NCBI GenBank assembly: GCA_947652115.1
Contig: OX393561.1
Span: forward strand, 2,113,318 to 2,177,317
From: Blastomussa wellsi
Taxonomy: Eukaryota; Cnidaria; Anthozoa; Scleractinia; Plerogyridae
Direction: 5' to 3'
Length of the DNA: 64,000 nt
Shown here: piece after piece, positions 49,963 to 59,559 of the stretch
Position numbering within the stretch: position 1 is the stretch's first letter
Layout: the number at the start of each line of letters is the position of its first letter
Notes under the pieces: model-generated
What the model was told of the DNA's origin: nothing
The model's input: only the letters and a program-made list of their open reading frames with translations
The model's database searches: none
Program-made: the position numbers and the translations under genes

Positions 49963-52900
49963 TTTTATTAAAAACGCCCCAAAAATATTGTACAAACATT
50001 TCAAAAATGCATTCTTTTACGCGTACACGTACCTTTTTGGTAGGTCAATGGTATATGAGCTGATATACCATTGCCTCTCAACCAATCAAAACGCAGGAAA
50101 TGCAATATACCATAGCTAGTTTTTAATAATGTTGGATATTCTGTGTTTTAGCTCAGACGTTCCATTTCTTCTCACGCCCTTATGCTCCGTTTTTTGTCAT
50201 CAACAGGCGGACAAATACGATTACATGAAGTCCATGGCGACTGTAGGTAATGTGTATACTGCTAAATAAATCAATTATTGCCCACCAAGAACGCGGACGC
50301 TTGCGAGTTCCGAGTTGAAAGTCCGCGATTCACGGACTTTCGGAATTAATGCTCATTTTGATTGGCTGACAATAGATAATGAGCTCTCTGCGCAGCTTGT
50401 TGCTGACAATATATGATTAAAAAGCGGCTGACGATTTATGTCGGTACTCGCGATTCCTAGACTACATACCTGACTTTTTATTGATATTTTGAGAAGAAAG
50501 TGAACACTGATCACTTAAACGGCTCAAAAAACCCAGAATTTTCAAAATGTGATCTATATGTCTCTCATTCTACACTTTTTTTTAAAAAAGATCTCAAAAC
50601 AATGTGACCTGTATCTCTCAAATAACACTATTTTGAAAAAAAAAAAACAATAATAATAATCGCACCCCACCGGCAATGATTTATAATTTCTAAACCAATT
50701 TTAAGTGCAGTTAAAACTTCTTTGTTATTAGCTATGCAAAAGAAAGTTGTGGTAAACGAAGTGAGAACGCCAACGAATACTTGGAGTGGTCTTGGATTTT
50801 CCAAATCAATGCCAGAATCAGCAATAAAAGAATTGGTGAGTAGAGTGGAGCGTTTTTTATTTGTGTCGAAAGTAATTAGCGAATTGCTTTGGTTTTTCAT
50901 TTTTACTATGCCAAAACTAATCGTGACTCCAGCGTGCACGTTTCCCCGCCGGCTACGTGTAATTACTTCGAGTTTTGATTGGATCACTGGATTGTCTCCG
51001 ACCTTTGTGATTGGCCAAAGTACCGGTAATTGGTTTTGGTTTTACTACAATCAATTGAAACTCGCTCTAAAACTGAGCTGTGTGCATACAATGATCTTGT
51101 CGTACTTTGACTTCTGTTTTCCTTCCATAGCTCAGTTGGTGGAGCGAAGGACTGTAGAGTATGATTGTAATCCTTAGGTCGCTGGTTCGAATCGGGCTGG
51201 AAAGATGTTCTTTCTTGTTTGTCGTTTTGCTTTATTACAACCTTAATTCGTAATTTTCTTGTTGAAAGAACGAGGCATACAGACAAAAACCATTTCATGT
51301 AAAAACACATCCAACAGTTGAGCTACCGGCCAGAGTTTTGTGTAAGCGAATAGTCAACGAAAGGTCCTTTTAGAAAACCTACACAGATTTTAACCAAATT
51401 TAAGGGAACATTTTCCCTTTCAAGTACCGCGCATGCGCCGGTGTGTTCTTTCAGCGAATAGATAATAATGGGAACCAATAAAATTCGCAGGTTTTCACTT
51501 AGCTATGATCTTACATTATTCTTTGCCGGTATATTTTATTTATAATTTTCTTCGATAGCTCAAACGATAGACCTGAGGACTGTAGCGTCGAGTAGTTAAG
51601 TGGGTCAATTTCATTCCTTAAAGGGAACCTCGGCTCTTGAAACAAGTTGACATTAAGTTGTACAAAAAAGTGTCTACATTTCAAATTTTATCGGATGAGG
51701 GAGCTACAACATTCCATATTCATAAAACGAGAAAAAGATTATGGCTTTTAAATTTCACGCGCGCTGCAATTTTGGATTTTATGACGCCAGTGCGTTGTTC
51801 CATTGCTGTGATTGGCTGATTGGTTGATGTATTGATTGATTATTTTTTGTTAATTTATTTATTTTTAGCTGGATTTCAGGGCCCACAACAAAGGGAATTT
51901 GCTACCTTATAGTGGATCTATCAATGGCAGCTTTGAGGTGCATCTTAATAACTTTTATTCTTCTAATTTACAAACCTGCAAATTGTCTCCATCATTATTG
52001 AATTCCCAAAGTAACAAAGAACAAACAAACACTCGTACGAAAACAGTGTGAACGCGCTTAAATGGTGTGAGAAGAACTACGGGTGAACGATGCTTTGAGC
52101 AACGGACACAAATAAGCCCATGGCTCCTGGCTGAGACATTTTTTTATGTAAACAGATGTGTGGAATAAGACCAGACTTAATTATTCAATTTTATTGCTTT
52201 TTTCATTAGCCTGCCAATACGTCTTCGTTGTTTAGCTCCGGACCCAGAGAATCCCGCAGTAGAAGTGGCTTTGAGGTGTGTTTTCTGTGCCACGCTTTTA
52301 TAATTAAGTGTGTGACTTGTGAGGTTTGCGTTACGCTCTTCCTTTAGGCTGAGGCTTCCTCAAATGATGTTTTCATGTTTCAAATTCTCTTACAGTCCTC
52401 CCTCAGAGCGGACTGCCTTGAAGAGGAAGATTCACCTGGTAAGCAACAAAAATATACTTTAAAAATGCTAATTATGTTACTGCGATTTATAGAAAAAAGA
52501 ATGACGGAACACTGCAAAGGCCGCAGACGTAAAATGTTGATTGATTGATTGATTGGATTAGCTGTCAGTCAGTAAACTTTGTTATCGTGTCAAATTCTTC
52601 TAGCCGACCACTAGTGGTCTACTAATGCTGGACACTTAAACTTACACTAAAATCTGAAATTGCAGGATTGATTATTTATTTGACATGTGAAAGTCATTCG
52701 ACCATGAAGCGTTATTATTTTTCATGTTCTCTGTTTCACTTTTCCCGTCTCTGCGACAGCTATTTTTGTCTGTGTCGTTTTTCGTAGTCTGTCGACAGTT
52801 TGTGAAACTTTCATGTCAAAAATTTGGACGTTACGTATCGTTTGTATGCGCAAAAAGAATCATATCTAAGGTCTTAGTCTAAATTCGTGTGTTTTTGTAT

Positions 52901-55578
52901 TCCGTAGGTGAAAGCAACAAGGCTGGAGCTATTGGTTCAAGAAGAAATAGTTGTTCAGCTATATCTAATTTTTCAGGTATGAGAGTCTGCGTTGGAGGCT
53001 CGTTTAACCCCTTTGTCTTCTTTGTTTCAACACTAAGAACTTTGAAAGTTGTTTTCTATTATTTTATGGTTGGTTTAGTTTCATCTTTTATTCTTTATCC
53101 TAGATCTTCGGGATCTGTTTGAAAAAGTTGGCCTTGGAAAATATTATAGTATCTTCCAAGACCAAGAGGTAAGGGAAGCATAGGTAACCTCTCCATACGA
53201 GCAGCATAGGTAACATCTCCTTACGATCAGCATAGGTAACTTCTCCGTACGAGCCCGTACAAGCAGTGCGTCTTTGTATGTTCGAAATATAAAGAAATGC
53301 ATGGAAACACTGAAAGCGTCCTACTATCGAAAACTTATTTCCGAGGAATGACAAAACACAGCACCTGAGGTAAGTTCACGTTTATTTCAACCAAAAAAAT
53401 AAGCATTACTCGAAATACGTTTTCGATAGTAGGACGCTTTCAGTGTTCCCACACATTTCTTTATATTTCGAACATACAAAGACGCACTGCTTGTATGGGC
53501 GCCCTGGTTCTGTACATGCACACAGCGGTCAAACGTGGCGCGCGTGCGCAGAGTCCGCCATAACTACCCCATACGACATCTTAATTTGCGAAACATTTCG
53601 CTTTGAAGCCAAAAATTAAGACAGTCACTGAAAAGTTACGCTTTGTACGCCGCTGTCACACTGACATGCAACTAATCCCGCTTGAACTAATCCACTCCTC
53701 ACGTGACTCAATCAGAAATGCCAGAGAGTCCTTTTTAATAGATTTAGCGGGGACATTGGAGCCCCATGGACTGAATAGACGCGATGAATCTTAAAACTTG
53801 TAACTAACGCAGAAATGTTTTATTTATGTTAACTTATAATTCATGTTTGCTTTGTAGCTCTTAGTCTATTTGCATTTTTATTTTATGTAGATATTTCTAT
53901 CTTTCTCTCTAATCATCTTGTATACGTAATTCCGCCACTCCTATAAGTTTCGAAATACGTATTGCGACACTACCATAATATAATATTGAAATTTCATGTT
54001 AAAAAATTAGTAACATCTAAACCTGAAGAAGGCTGGTCTGGCCAGCCGAAATATTGTTCAAAATATATCACGTTGTTTCAGCCTTGCAGTAGTCTTTGAC
54101 TTATCATCGTTTACAAATAGGAAATCTGATAATTAGGTGAGCGCGGGCGGTGCAGTGGTGAGAGCGCTCGCTTCCCACCAATGTGGCTTGGGTTCAATTC
54201 CGTTGCGGTGTCATATGTGGGCTGAGTTTGTTGTTGGTTCTCGCTACTCTCCTGTGGATGGGATGTTAGTCCATCGCTAGGTTACCCCGAGAATTAAATT
54301 CGCCAGTACCCATTTATAAACCTGGTTGAAGAGAAGCACCATGAGAGTGAAGTGTCTTGTCTAAAAACACAACTTAGGGCTTTGACCCCAACTGCTCGTC
54401 CAGCGCACTAACCATTGGGCCACTACGCCTCCCATATACGGAATAAAAATAGTTGTAAGCTGCCCAGACATCCCGCTATAGATTTGTTTTTAATCCTACC
54501 ATGTTTTAATGACACCGTGGGTTATTTTTCTTTTAAATCTTTACAGTAGACGTTTCCCTATTTTCGTAACAGTTCAAAGATAACCTTGAAAGAGGTTCAG
54601 CGGTATCACCACAGAAGGAGATTTTAAGCAGATTTTTTGTTATGTTCAATGTTGATTGCTTTTGCGAGCTAATTGTTTGACCATTTTATTTTATAAGATA
54701 CTCGAATAGTTTCCGAGGGAAATTGCAAGAGCTCGAAATTGTTCATCGCCACCAGGGTGGCCCTTGGTTCCAAGCATTGCTACTTAAAACCCTGGGCTCA
54801 GTAAAGTAAAACACCCAAATCAAAGGGGCAGGTCCTGTGACATGCAAAAAACCTGCCGCACTAAAGCGGTTTTTATTCCCTGGCAGTGTAACCTGGCCTT
54901 GCACTGAGCTGAAACAGTCGTTTTTAATTTTAAGGTTGACTTGCCAACCTTCATGACCCTGACCGATGAGGATCTCAAGGAACTGGGTATTAATACGTTT
55001 GGCGCTAGAAAGAAAATGCTTCTGACGATCCAAGGTGAGTTTAATGAAAATGTCGAACGTTAGGAATTCTTACAGTTGAATGAAGCATCCAGACTGAAAC
55101 CCGTTCGCTCTTTGCGTGGCTTTGGAGCGAGAGAAGATTGGATACGAGGGGCGTGAGGTGTCACGGGAAGGGTCGAGCTCCCGTGTCACCACGTGCACCT
55201 CAATCTCACCCTGGTACCCCATTTTCTCTCGCTCCAAACACGTAAATAGGGATTATGTACCTTTAGGAATTGAGTATGACGTCCGGCCTCGCTACAGCCG
55301 ATCAAATTTCTGATTTAGTCGGACACATGCCCTTTCAAGGAGGAAAAAGTATTTGCAGTCTAATAACTGCGGTCAGTAACGCTTAAATTTCTTCTTTCGT
55401 CAAATTTCTCCCCGCAGATCTGAAGAAGAAACCAAGCCTTGAAACAAGTCAGCAGAGCCCAGTCCCCGCAGAGCGTCCTGAATCGTCACGGAGCCATTTC
55501 TCAGAGAATGATTTTAATCCACTTCCGTTCTACAGACGTCATCCTATGGGCATCGCAAGCAAAAGTGGAAAGTGGTGA
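29952..55578 (+). CDS. BICC1: Bicaudal-C homologue (KH and SAM RNA-binding protein), 30 exons
   Basis: BICC1 binds target mRNAs through KH domains and polymerises through its SAM domain. In animals it controls translation in embryonic patterning, and in vertebrates kidney tubules. Exons: 29952-30087, 30195-30241, 30334-30403, 36165-36244, 36879-36963, 38265-38338, 38994-39047, 39190-39312, 40498-40563, 42096-42140, 42263-42372, 43496-43592, 44119-44179, 44364-44443, 44614-45142, 45542-45790, 46894-46940, 48316-48370, 48989-49061, 49173-49241, 49537-49573, 50207-50246, 50732-50835, 51869-51937, 52210-52275, 52396-52438, 52908-52976, 53104-53168, 54935-55034, 55418-55578. They total 2904 nt (967 aa plus stop), with every junction in phase; the human protein is 974 aa. 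The start is the ATG at 29952, with an in-frame stop 9 nt upstream; ATG 29958 is also possible. N-terminal ERFRVDRRKLEQML and C-terminal IASKSGKW match the family ends. Intron 3 is 5.8 kb. Confidence 0.95.
33005..33745 (-). mobile_element. Decayed L2/CR1-type LINE 3' part
   Basis: On the minus strand a broken frame reads like the C-terminus of such LINE ORF2 proteins, with GAKTWNAI then LKQFKNKFKS-type words. It ends in AATAAAGTTGTTG repeats, seen as (CAA)n at 33009-33033 on the plus strand. Frameshifts interrupt it. It is a 5'-truncated relic. Confidence 0.6.
35545..35702 (+). pseudogene. hAT transposase C-terminal relic
   Basis: A short plus-strand frame reads RKLSRLSGLALMNI, then KPVDYDAVVHLFAERY and a stop. 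This resembles the dimerisation region near the end of hAT-family transposases, where a short Leu-rich LALMNI segment precedes a V(D/V).F stretch. The following C/G-run sequence to about 35930 may be its 3' terminus. It is inactive. Confidence 0.5.
36628..36751. repeat. Near-perfect foldback repeat
   Basis: GCCATGTATTATACTGTCAT and its reverse complement bound two ~58-bp arms that meet near 36690. They share AAAACAC, CATTTGAGAACAC and ACATTT blocks. It lies in BICC1 intron 4 and is non-coding. Confidence 0.7.
36879..38338 (+). other. BICC1: BICC1 exons 5-6: KH domain with GKGG loop
   Basis: Exons 36879-36963 and 38265-38338 encode residues 112-164. VTLKMDVSHTDHSHIIGKGG is followed by NIKR and GCHIHFPDSNR. 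The GXXG RNA-gripping loop is residues 131-134 (GKGG), intact. This is the strongest KH signature in the protein and aligns closely with the first canonical KH domain of vertebrate BICC1. Confidence 0.9.
37480..38205. repeat. Interspersed repeat family A, copy 3
   Basis: It has the same block order as 1432-2225 and ends in GGAGCTCCGCTTTTAGGCG. A short inverted pair (CAGTCTTTCCCGTAAAACCG and its complement) lies at 37913-38132. It occupies intron 5 and stops about 60 bp before exon 6. Confidence 0.5.
42263..43592 (+). other. BICC1: BICC1 exons 11-12: KH domain with GRSG loop
   Basis: Exons 42263-42372 and 43496-43592 encode the last canonical KH domain. HLFIIGRSGSNIKEIMQRTG has an intact GXXG loop at residues 281-284 and continues into ISFPDPNG. 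Between this domain and the GKGG domain, exons 7-10 encode a KH-like domain without a GXXG motif, as in other BICC1 proteins. Confidence 0.85.
42893..43345 (-). repeat. Duplicated tRNA-derived SINE
   Basis: On the minus strand both copies (42893-43060 and 43206-43345) show AGTAGCTCAGTGGTTAGAGC (A box) and GTGGGTTCAAATCCCA (B box). A shared AGACTCTAAGAGACTCTAAG linker follows on the plus strand, with an inverted copy of the B-box half. The anticodon stem does not pair, so these are SINEs. Confidence 0.65.
43618..43752. mobile_element. Small MITE with GAGGACTTTT termini
   Basis: GAGGACTTTTGCCATGTTTA and its reverse complement bound the element. Inner arms share GGGAGAATT/AATTCTCCC and a CACCTAAGC-like block. 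It lies 26 bp after BICC1 exon 12. Confidence 0.6.
44444..44613 (+). other. BICC1: BICC1 intron 14, GC-AG intron
   Basis: Exon 14 ends AGCAAG and the intron begins GCAAGT, a strong GC-type donor. The acceptor is TTTACAG. The junction gives PKQPSK then SVIVKSAEKN, which matches the family exactly. A GT site 21 nt downstream (GTCCAA) would add seven non-family residues and is a poor donor. Confidence 0.8.
45955..46160. repeat. Nested foldback elements
   Basis: An outer pair of GCGACAAAT/ATCGC..GCGACA blocks encloses an inner element with GATTACATGAGCCGGGCTGG at the left and CCGGGCTGGCCCAGTTGTCATGTAATC at the right. This suggests one MITE inserted in another, in BICC1 intron 16. Confidence 0.5.
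47988..48065 (-). repeat. G-run repeat family, copy 2
   Basis: This is the reverse complement of the arrangement at 6177-6252: AATGTGAAGCTCC, a poly-C run (48015-48032), TCATGTATAATGCGAGTACC. It lies in BICC1 intron 17. Confidence 0.55.
49584..49766. repeat. Foldback element beside BICC1 exon 21
   Basis: GGCCATTTCCGAGTTCTCTT, then GAGTCTAAGTGCGAAACCAT and TCATATGAAA, are mirrored on the right side in reverse order. The element starts 11 bp after exon 21, so the exon's donor site is almost at its edge. Confidence 0.65.
49849..50130. mobile_element. Foldback element family D, copy 2
   Basis: Arms, GGCGCGTAGCGC centre and tail match the copy at 21488-21740 almost base for base. This copy has a short internal duplication of the TGGTATATGAGCT block. 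It ends about 77 bp before BICC1 exon 22. Confidence 0.75.
50732..50835 (+). other. BICC1: BICC1 exon 23, conserved linker motif
   Basis: Residues 743-777 contain EVRTPTNTWSGLGFSKSMP, followed by ESAIKEL. This is almost identical to vertebrate BICC1 and is the most conserved part of the protein outside the KH and SAM domains. Its function is not known to me; the conservation suggests a protein-contact segment. Confidence 0.85.
50841..51068. mobile_element. MITE family B, copy 3
   Basis: It starts TAGAGTGGAGCG directly at the end of the exon 23 donor site and ends TTGAAACTCGCTCT. The interior TTTGTGATTGGCCAAAGTA block matches copy 1. It lies in BICC1 intron 23. Confidence 0.6.
51121..51205 (+). 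tRNA. tRNA-Tyr (GTA) with a 12-nt intron, possibly a pseudogene
   Basis: The acceptor stem CCTTCCA/TGGAAAG pairs at six of seven positions. The D arm is GCTC-AGTTGGTG-GAGC. The anticodon arm is AAGGA-CTGTAG, then a 12-nt intron, then ATCCTT. The T arm is GCTGG-TTCGAAT-CGGGC, with one mismatch. Length without the intron is 73 nt, and the intron sits where eukaryotic tRNA-Tyr genes carry theirs. A box TAGCTCAGTTGG and B box GGTTCGAATCG are good. No TTTT terminator follows closely, so it may be a tRNA-Tyr-derived SINE head or a lightly decayed copy. It lies in BICC1 intron 23, sense strand. Confidence 0.65.
51550..51595 (+). pseudogene. Decayed tRNA-Tyr 5' half
   Basis: CTTCGATAGCTCAAACGATA, followed by GAGGACTGTAG, is the first half of a tRNA-Tyr up to the anticodon, with a damaged D loop and no recognisable T arm. 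It lies about 350 bp downstream of the more complete copy. Confidence 0.5.
53178..53255. repeat. Minisatellite, three 26-bp units
   Basis: GCATAGGTAAC begins at 53178, 53204 and 53230, followed by CTCC and TACGA-like words. It starts 9 bp downstream of the BICC1 exon 28 donor. Each unit contains a GGTAAC donor-like word. Confidence 0.75.
53252..53500. repeat. Inverted repeat with ~85-bp arms
   Basis: TACAAGCAGTGCGTCTTTGT, ATATAAAGAAATG and GAAAGCGTCCTACTATCGAA in the left arm (53257-53335) are mirrored in the right arm (53415-53495). The ~80-bp spacer carries CACAGCACCTGAGGTAAG. It directly precedes the Penelope-like relic. Confidence 0.65.
53600..53794 (+). pseudogene. Penelope-like retroelement relic, GIY-YIG C-terminal end
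   Basis: A 63-codon frame ends LIHSSRDSIRNARESFLID, then TLEPHGLNRRDES and a stop. R..RE..(W/L)I..L.TL.P.GLN is the typical C-terminus of the GIY-YIG endonuclease region of Penelope-like elements. No reverse transcriptase core is left, and an in-frame stop lies just upstream. It is in BICC1 intron 28. Confidence 0.6.
54023..54067 (+). ncRNA. Partial hammerhead-ribozyme-like motif
   Basis: CTGAAGA (54023-54029) fits the CUGANGA core. It is followed by a 6-bp stem GGCTGG/CCAGCC with a 5-nt loop, GAAA (54048-54051), and a stem TATT/AATA closed by an A-T pair. A matching stem I around the expected cleavage position is not evident. Hammerhead motifs are known in the terminal repeats of Penelope-like elements, and this one lies about 230 bp after such a relic. 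It is probably decayed. Confidence 0.3.
54140..54435. repeat. tRNA-derived SINE, copy 2, tRNA-like heads at both ends
   Basis: The left end GGTGCAGTGGTGAGAGCGCT plus GGGTTCAATTCC is tRNA-like on the plus strand. The right end, on the minus strand, reads AGTGGCCCAATGGTTAGTGC, another A-box-like unit. It shares its left half with 19920-20075. It is in BICC1 intron 28. Confidence 0.55.
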
Positions 55579-55647
55579 CCATCTTAAAAGACCACTAAGC
55601 AAGTTAAGAAAAACAGTAACTCATAGTCACATTGGTTTACGTTCTTA

Positions 55648-55975
55648 GGGCCTCTTCATATGAACCTGGTAACCGGGCTGGCTCGAATTTTGTTGTCTGT
55701 TCATATGGGAAAATTCAGCACGGTCCACCGGGATGAAATCCAAGAAACACGACCAAAATATTGGAACATAAACTTGTATCGTTCACGGCCGTCGTAGCCC
55801 GGGCTGTAAGATCTCGGTTGCAAAAACCGGGTTATCGGTGACCGAGCCAGCCCGGCTTCTCATATGAACAAATCGAAATTTTTTACGAAGGAAAGAGTGG
55901 CGAGGCAAGATCTCGGAAACCAAGCCAGCACGATTGACAGGGCTATATACGAGGGCTCATATGAGGAGGCCTTAG
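55648..55975. mobile_element. MITE with AGGGCCTCTTCATATGA termini in the BICC1 3' region
   Basis: TTAGGGCCTCTTCATATGAA at the left is mirrored by CTCATATGAGGAGGCCTTA at the right. Internal TTCATATGGG and CTTCTCATATGAAC blocks add a second pairing level. A TTA duplication flanks it. It starts about 70 bp after the BICC1 stop, so it is probably transcribed in the 3' UTR. Confidence 0.75.
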
Positions 55976-57722
55976 AGCGTTTTTCCTTGACTTTCTGTGA
56001 CTATAATTTAAAGTGCTGGAAAATTGAGGAATTGTTTTCAGTCTCGCCTCTTAGCCTGTGATGAAATTGTTTGTTATTTCATTAATTGGGGAGCAAGCTT
56101 GGCTAAAACTCAAGTTTAAATTGAGGAGGCTTTCTTGTTAGCTAGTCATGCAGGCCGTCGATGCCAACGCATGTGCGCACCGATGGCTTGCGCGGGAAAA
56201 GTTATGTATCCACTCTTTTGGCTTTGCATCTGATTGGCTGAATGAAATATCTGCTCTATGATTGGCTTGAACATGTTGCAGAATACCTTAAGTGACAGGA
56301 AGTCAATGGAAGACTTCTGTTTAGTAGTACCGATTTACGGACATTAATATCGCGAAAAACACAGTAAATTAAACAACAAGTAACAACAAGAAAATAGTCT
56401 CGGTTGGGTTTTCAAAACTCGAACCGACCCAGAAGTTGTAAATAATATAGACCAAAAATGTTGGGAACTGAGCCTAGCATTCATTTTACATCTAATTTAT
56501 AGTTCTATGTCGATAATTTCATTAGACGGGAAAATGAACTTTAAAATATTTTGTATAGTTTAGTCGGATGGTTTTGCGGATTATAGCGGCGCCTTTGTGG
56601 CAACCGGGTGTGGTGGTGGAGAAACGCAGAGGAACGATATCTGAAGTAAATCATTTTATATTTGGCAGTAATTTTAAGTTTAGTTTCCCGTCTCTTTGCC
56701 ATCCGTTATATTATATAAAAGCTTTGGTAGATATACTTGCATGGAACGAAAAATGTTAAATATATTGGGAAAGAAAGATATAATTTAACTAGCTTCAGGC
56801 ATGCGTTTGATGCGTATTAATTTTATAGAAATTTGTGAAAGACTTTTTATACAGATGAGGAGCGAATTCCTTGGAATTTTTCAACATCCATTTTCGAAAA
56901 TGCAGCGAATAAAGCTCGTGTTTCACACGTCTGTTTCCGCATGTTTTTCCTAACATTCAAAGAAATATTCATCAATTTATAAGTTAGACGGAGACAGAAC
57001 AACTGTTGCTAAACCACAATTCATTGTGATTCCACGTTGGCAGACCGCTGGCTCAAATTCGAGCGTGAAGAACCACCGCAAACTATAAATCTTTCATTGC
57101 GTGACATCAACATGCTTTCATGTCTGCGTGACAAAGTTTCTTAGTTGAGGATAGTTAAAAACTTGGGACTACCTGAATTCTCTTTCATGGAAGTTAAACT
57201 ACAACGATAGTATAAAACATAAATGCAAAAATTATTTTTGAAACAATTTAATTTTTCAGATCCAACATCCTTTTGTTGGCGAAGAATTGATCTTTAAGGT
57301 TAACGGCAATATTTTGCTTAACAGTAACGTATCAACCAAAAATTTATTAGCTTTTAAAAGAGAGTTCTTTTTACACAATTGAAAAGGTTAAAAAAGAAAA
57401 AAAAAAGAAAAACATTTCGTTGTCGCTGTATTTAAGCATTAAATTCTCTTTCATAAAAAGGTTATTTTTCTCATCAATAAACTATCGTGGAAATGCAGTA
57501 AAAAGATTTAAAAAGACAAGAAAATATGCAGAAAGACAAGGTGATAAATACTACAGAACTGCCGCTGCGTCATACGTGAAGACAGAATTTCCAAAACAGT
57601 TTAAAATATTATTATAGTTTACCAACTTTTTAAAAATGATTTTACGGACTTGCATGTTTGAATAATGCATGTAAATAAGTTATATTTAATAAAATAATGG
57701 TGAGCTAAGCCGTAATTCCCTT

Positions 57723-57879
57723 GAAATGTTCGGAGTTTGCAGGATGTACGCCAAGAGACCACCGAGTTGAGTGGAAGCCTCTCGAAGGCACCCCCATATA
57801 TTCGGACATTCTACGAATCACCCACGAAAGGAACTTACTGTAATAATCGGGAGTTTTCGACAACACTCCGAACATTTCC
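57723..57879. mobile_element. Small inverted-repeat element
   Basis: GAAATGTTCGGAGTTTG at the left pairs with CAACACTCCGAACATTTC at the right. It is about 157 bp and non-coding. Confidence 0.6.
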
Positions 57880-58858
57880 GGAGAAGAGTGCCTAGACCAT
57901 AAATATGAGATGACTATTGACTAGAATCGACTGATTTAATGCTTAATTTCCAAGACGCTTTCTAACTGACTACTGTAGAATATAATAGCTACTAAACACA
58001 GCTGAAAAATTTAAGTGGAAAGTGTGGCAATGTTCTAAATTATTTTTAACAGGCTACGGGGCCTGCGACTTTATTTTTCAAAGGACGATTTTAATTATGT
58101 GTTTACAAATTTATTGCAAAGTGGAAAAAATTATTAATCAGCAGAATTTAATTTCTTTGATGGTACTACTTTGACTATTTAACCCATTCAGCCCTTCATT
58201 AACCCATAAATTAATTAAGTCATCCCTTTGTATCAGGTGTAAAGAAACTTAAAAGAATTTATCAGTTTTTTAATTCTCATAATCAGTTGCTTGAATGTGT
58301 ATTGGTATTGTGCAGAGAATCGTGATAATGATCAGTGGTATAGGGCTGGAAGGGTTAACTAGAATCACAAATTTTGCCCTGTTGTAGAGGGCAAGCCATT
58401 TATACACATCATATAGAATAAAATTTCAGAAGTACGTAACTTGAAAGAAAAGTTTGATGCTACAAAGGAAACGTAGTTCAGGATGGAACAGAATAAATAT
58501 TTTTGAGAAGAGGAGCTGCTTCCTTCCGTTGTTACTTTATGCTTTGTTTATATTTTATTTATTTGTTTTTAATTTTTTTTCTTGACTCCGGATCTGTAAT
58601 CTGCGGTCAGGCATTTTTTAACGTCATGAATTAAAAAGAATGGCTGATCGCAGGTTACCGGATCTATTGCTTTTTGCTAGAAAATCCATTAAAACCATTC
58701 CTCACGGGCATTACGGAAAGTAATTCCCACGTAGATTCTGTGACCCTCTTCCGCAGTATGATTTTATTATGTCAGCGGTTACCCCGTATTATTAATATTC
58801 ACCTTCATGTACTGAGAAAGATCAGTTAGCACTGTTACGTAGGTTATTTCTTCGGTTT

Positions 58859-58931
58859 GCCTGCGGTTAGTTTCACTCCATTTTGCTTGCGGTTAGCTTC
58901 ACTTCATTTTGCTTGCGGTTAGCTTTCATTT
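58859..58931. repeat. Minisatellite, 26-bp unit, ~2.8 copies
   Basis: GCTTGCGGTTAGCTTCACTT-type units start at 58859, 58885 and 58911. Confidence 0.7.
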
Positions 58932-58994
58932 GTATGTTAGGGTAACTCTACATTAATTTATAGTACTGTTCATTATCTGTAGTTTAAATTTCGA

Positions 58995-59075
58995 TGGGTT
59001 TGATAGCCAGCTGCACTGTGGCACAGTGGTTAGGTATGCCTCGTCTGCCCGGGTTCGACGCCCAGACCCTGCATA
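58995..59075 (+). repeat. tRNA-like SINE head
   Basis: GTGGCACAGTGGTTAGGTAT (A box) and CCCGGGTTCGACGCCC (B box) are tRNA-like. No complete cloverleaf can be drawn. Confidence 0.5.
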
Positions 59076-59559
59076 GTTTTTCGTTCTTTTTCGTGTTAAC
59101 AAAGTTGTGGGAATTCGCTACCCACGGGCATTAGCGGGGAAACAAAATATAAACGTCATCAGTGCGTGTCCTTTAAAAGATCACAGGTAGGAACCAATCA
59201 AAAAAGCGTCCATAATTGGGCTAAAAAAATGTCAAACGATTATGGATCCATGAGAGTACGGTGGCCGAGAGTGGCCACCAAAAATGGCAGTCAAAATCGA
59301 AAGTAGATTTCAAAATTTGAAGTGACAATCCACGAACGAAATTCGGTTTCAAAAGGTAAGACTCAAATGCGAAAGTCGATTTTACAAAGTGAACGGTAGA
59401 ACTCACAATTTTCACCATTCAGGTTTTGAGTACAATTCTCAGTTTACACTTGACCACCCTCCGCTGACTGACGTTTACCCTCGAAGCACAGAAAAACAAA
59501 AACTGCCCATTATAAAAAAGCTAAATTAGAAAATGCCCGCATACCTTGCATTAACACTA

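Larger units (their letters stand above)
53104..55034 (+). other. BICC1: BICC1 exons 28-29: SAM domain
   Basis: Exons 53104-53168 and 54935-55034 encode residues ~860-914. DLRDLFEKVGLGKYYSIF, then VDLPTFMTLTDEDLKELGI, then FGARKKMLLTI give the five-helix SAM pattern, including the ELGI turn and the GARKKML end helix. The SAM domain polymerises BICC1. The exon pair is split by a 1.77-kb intron full of repeats. Confidence 0.9.
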
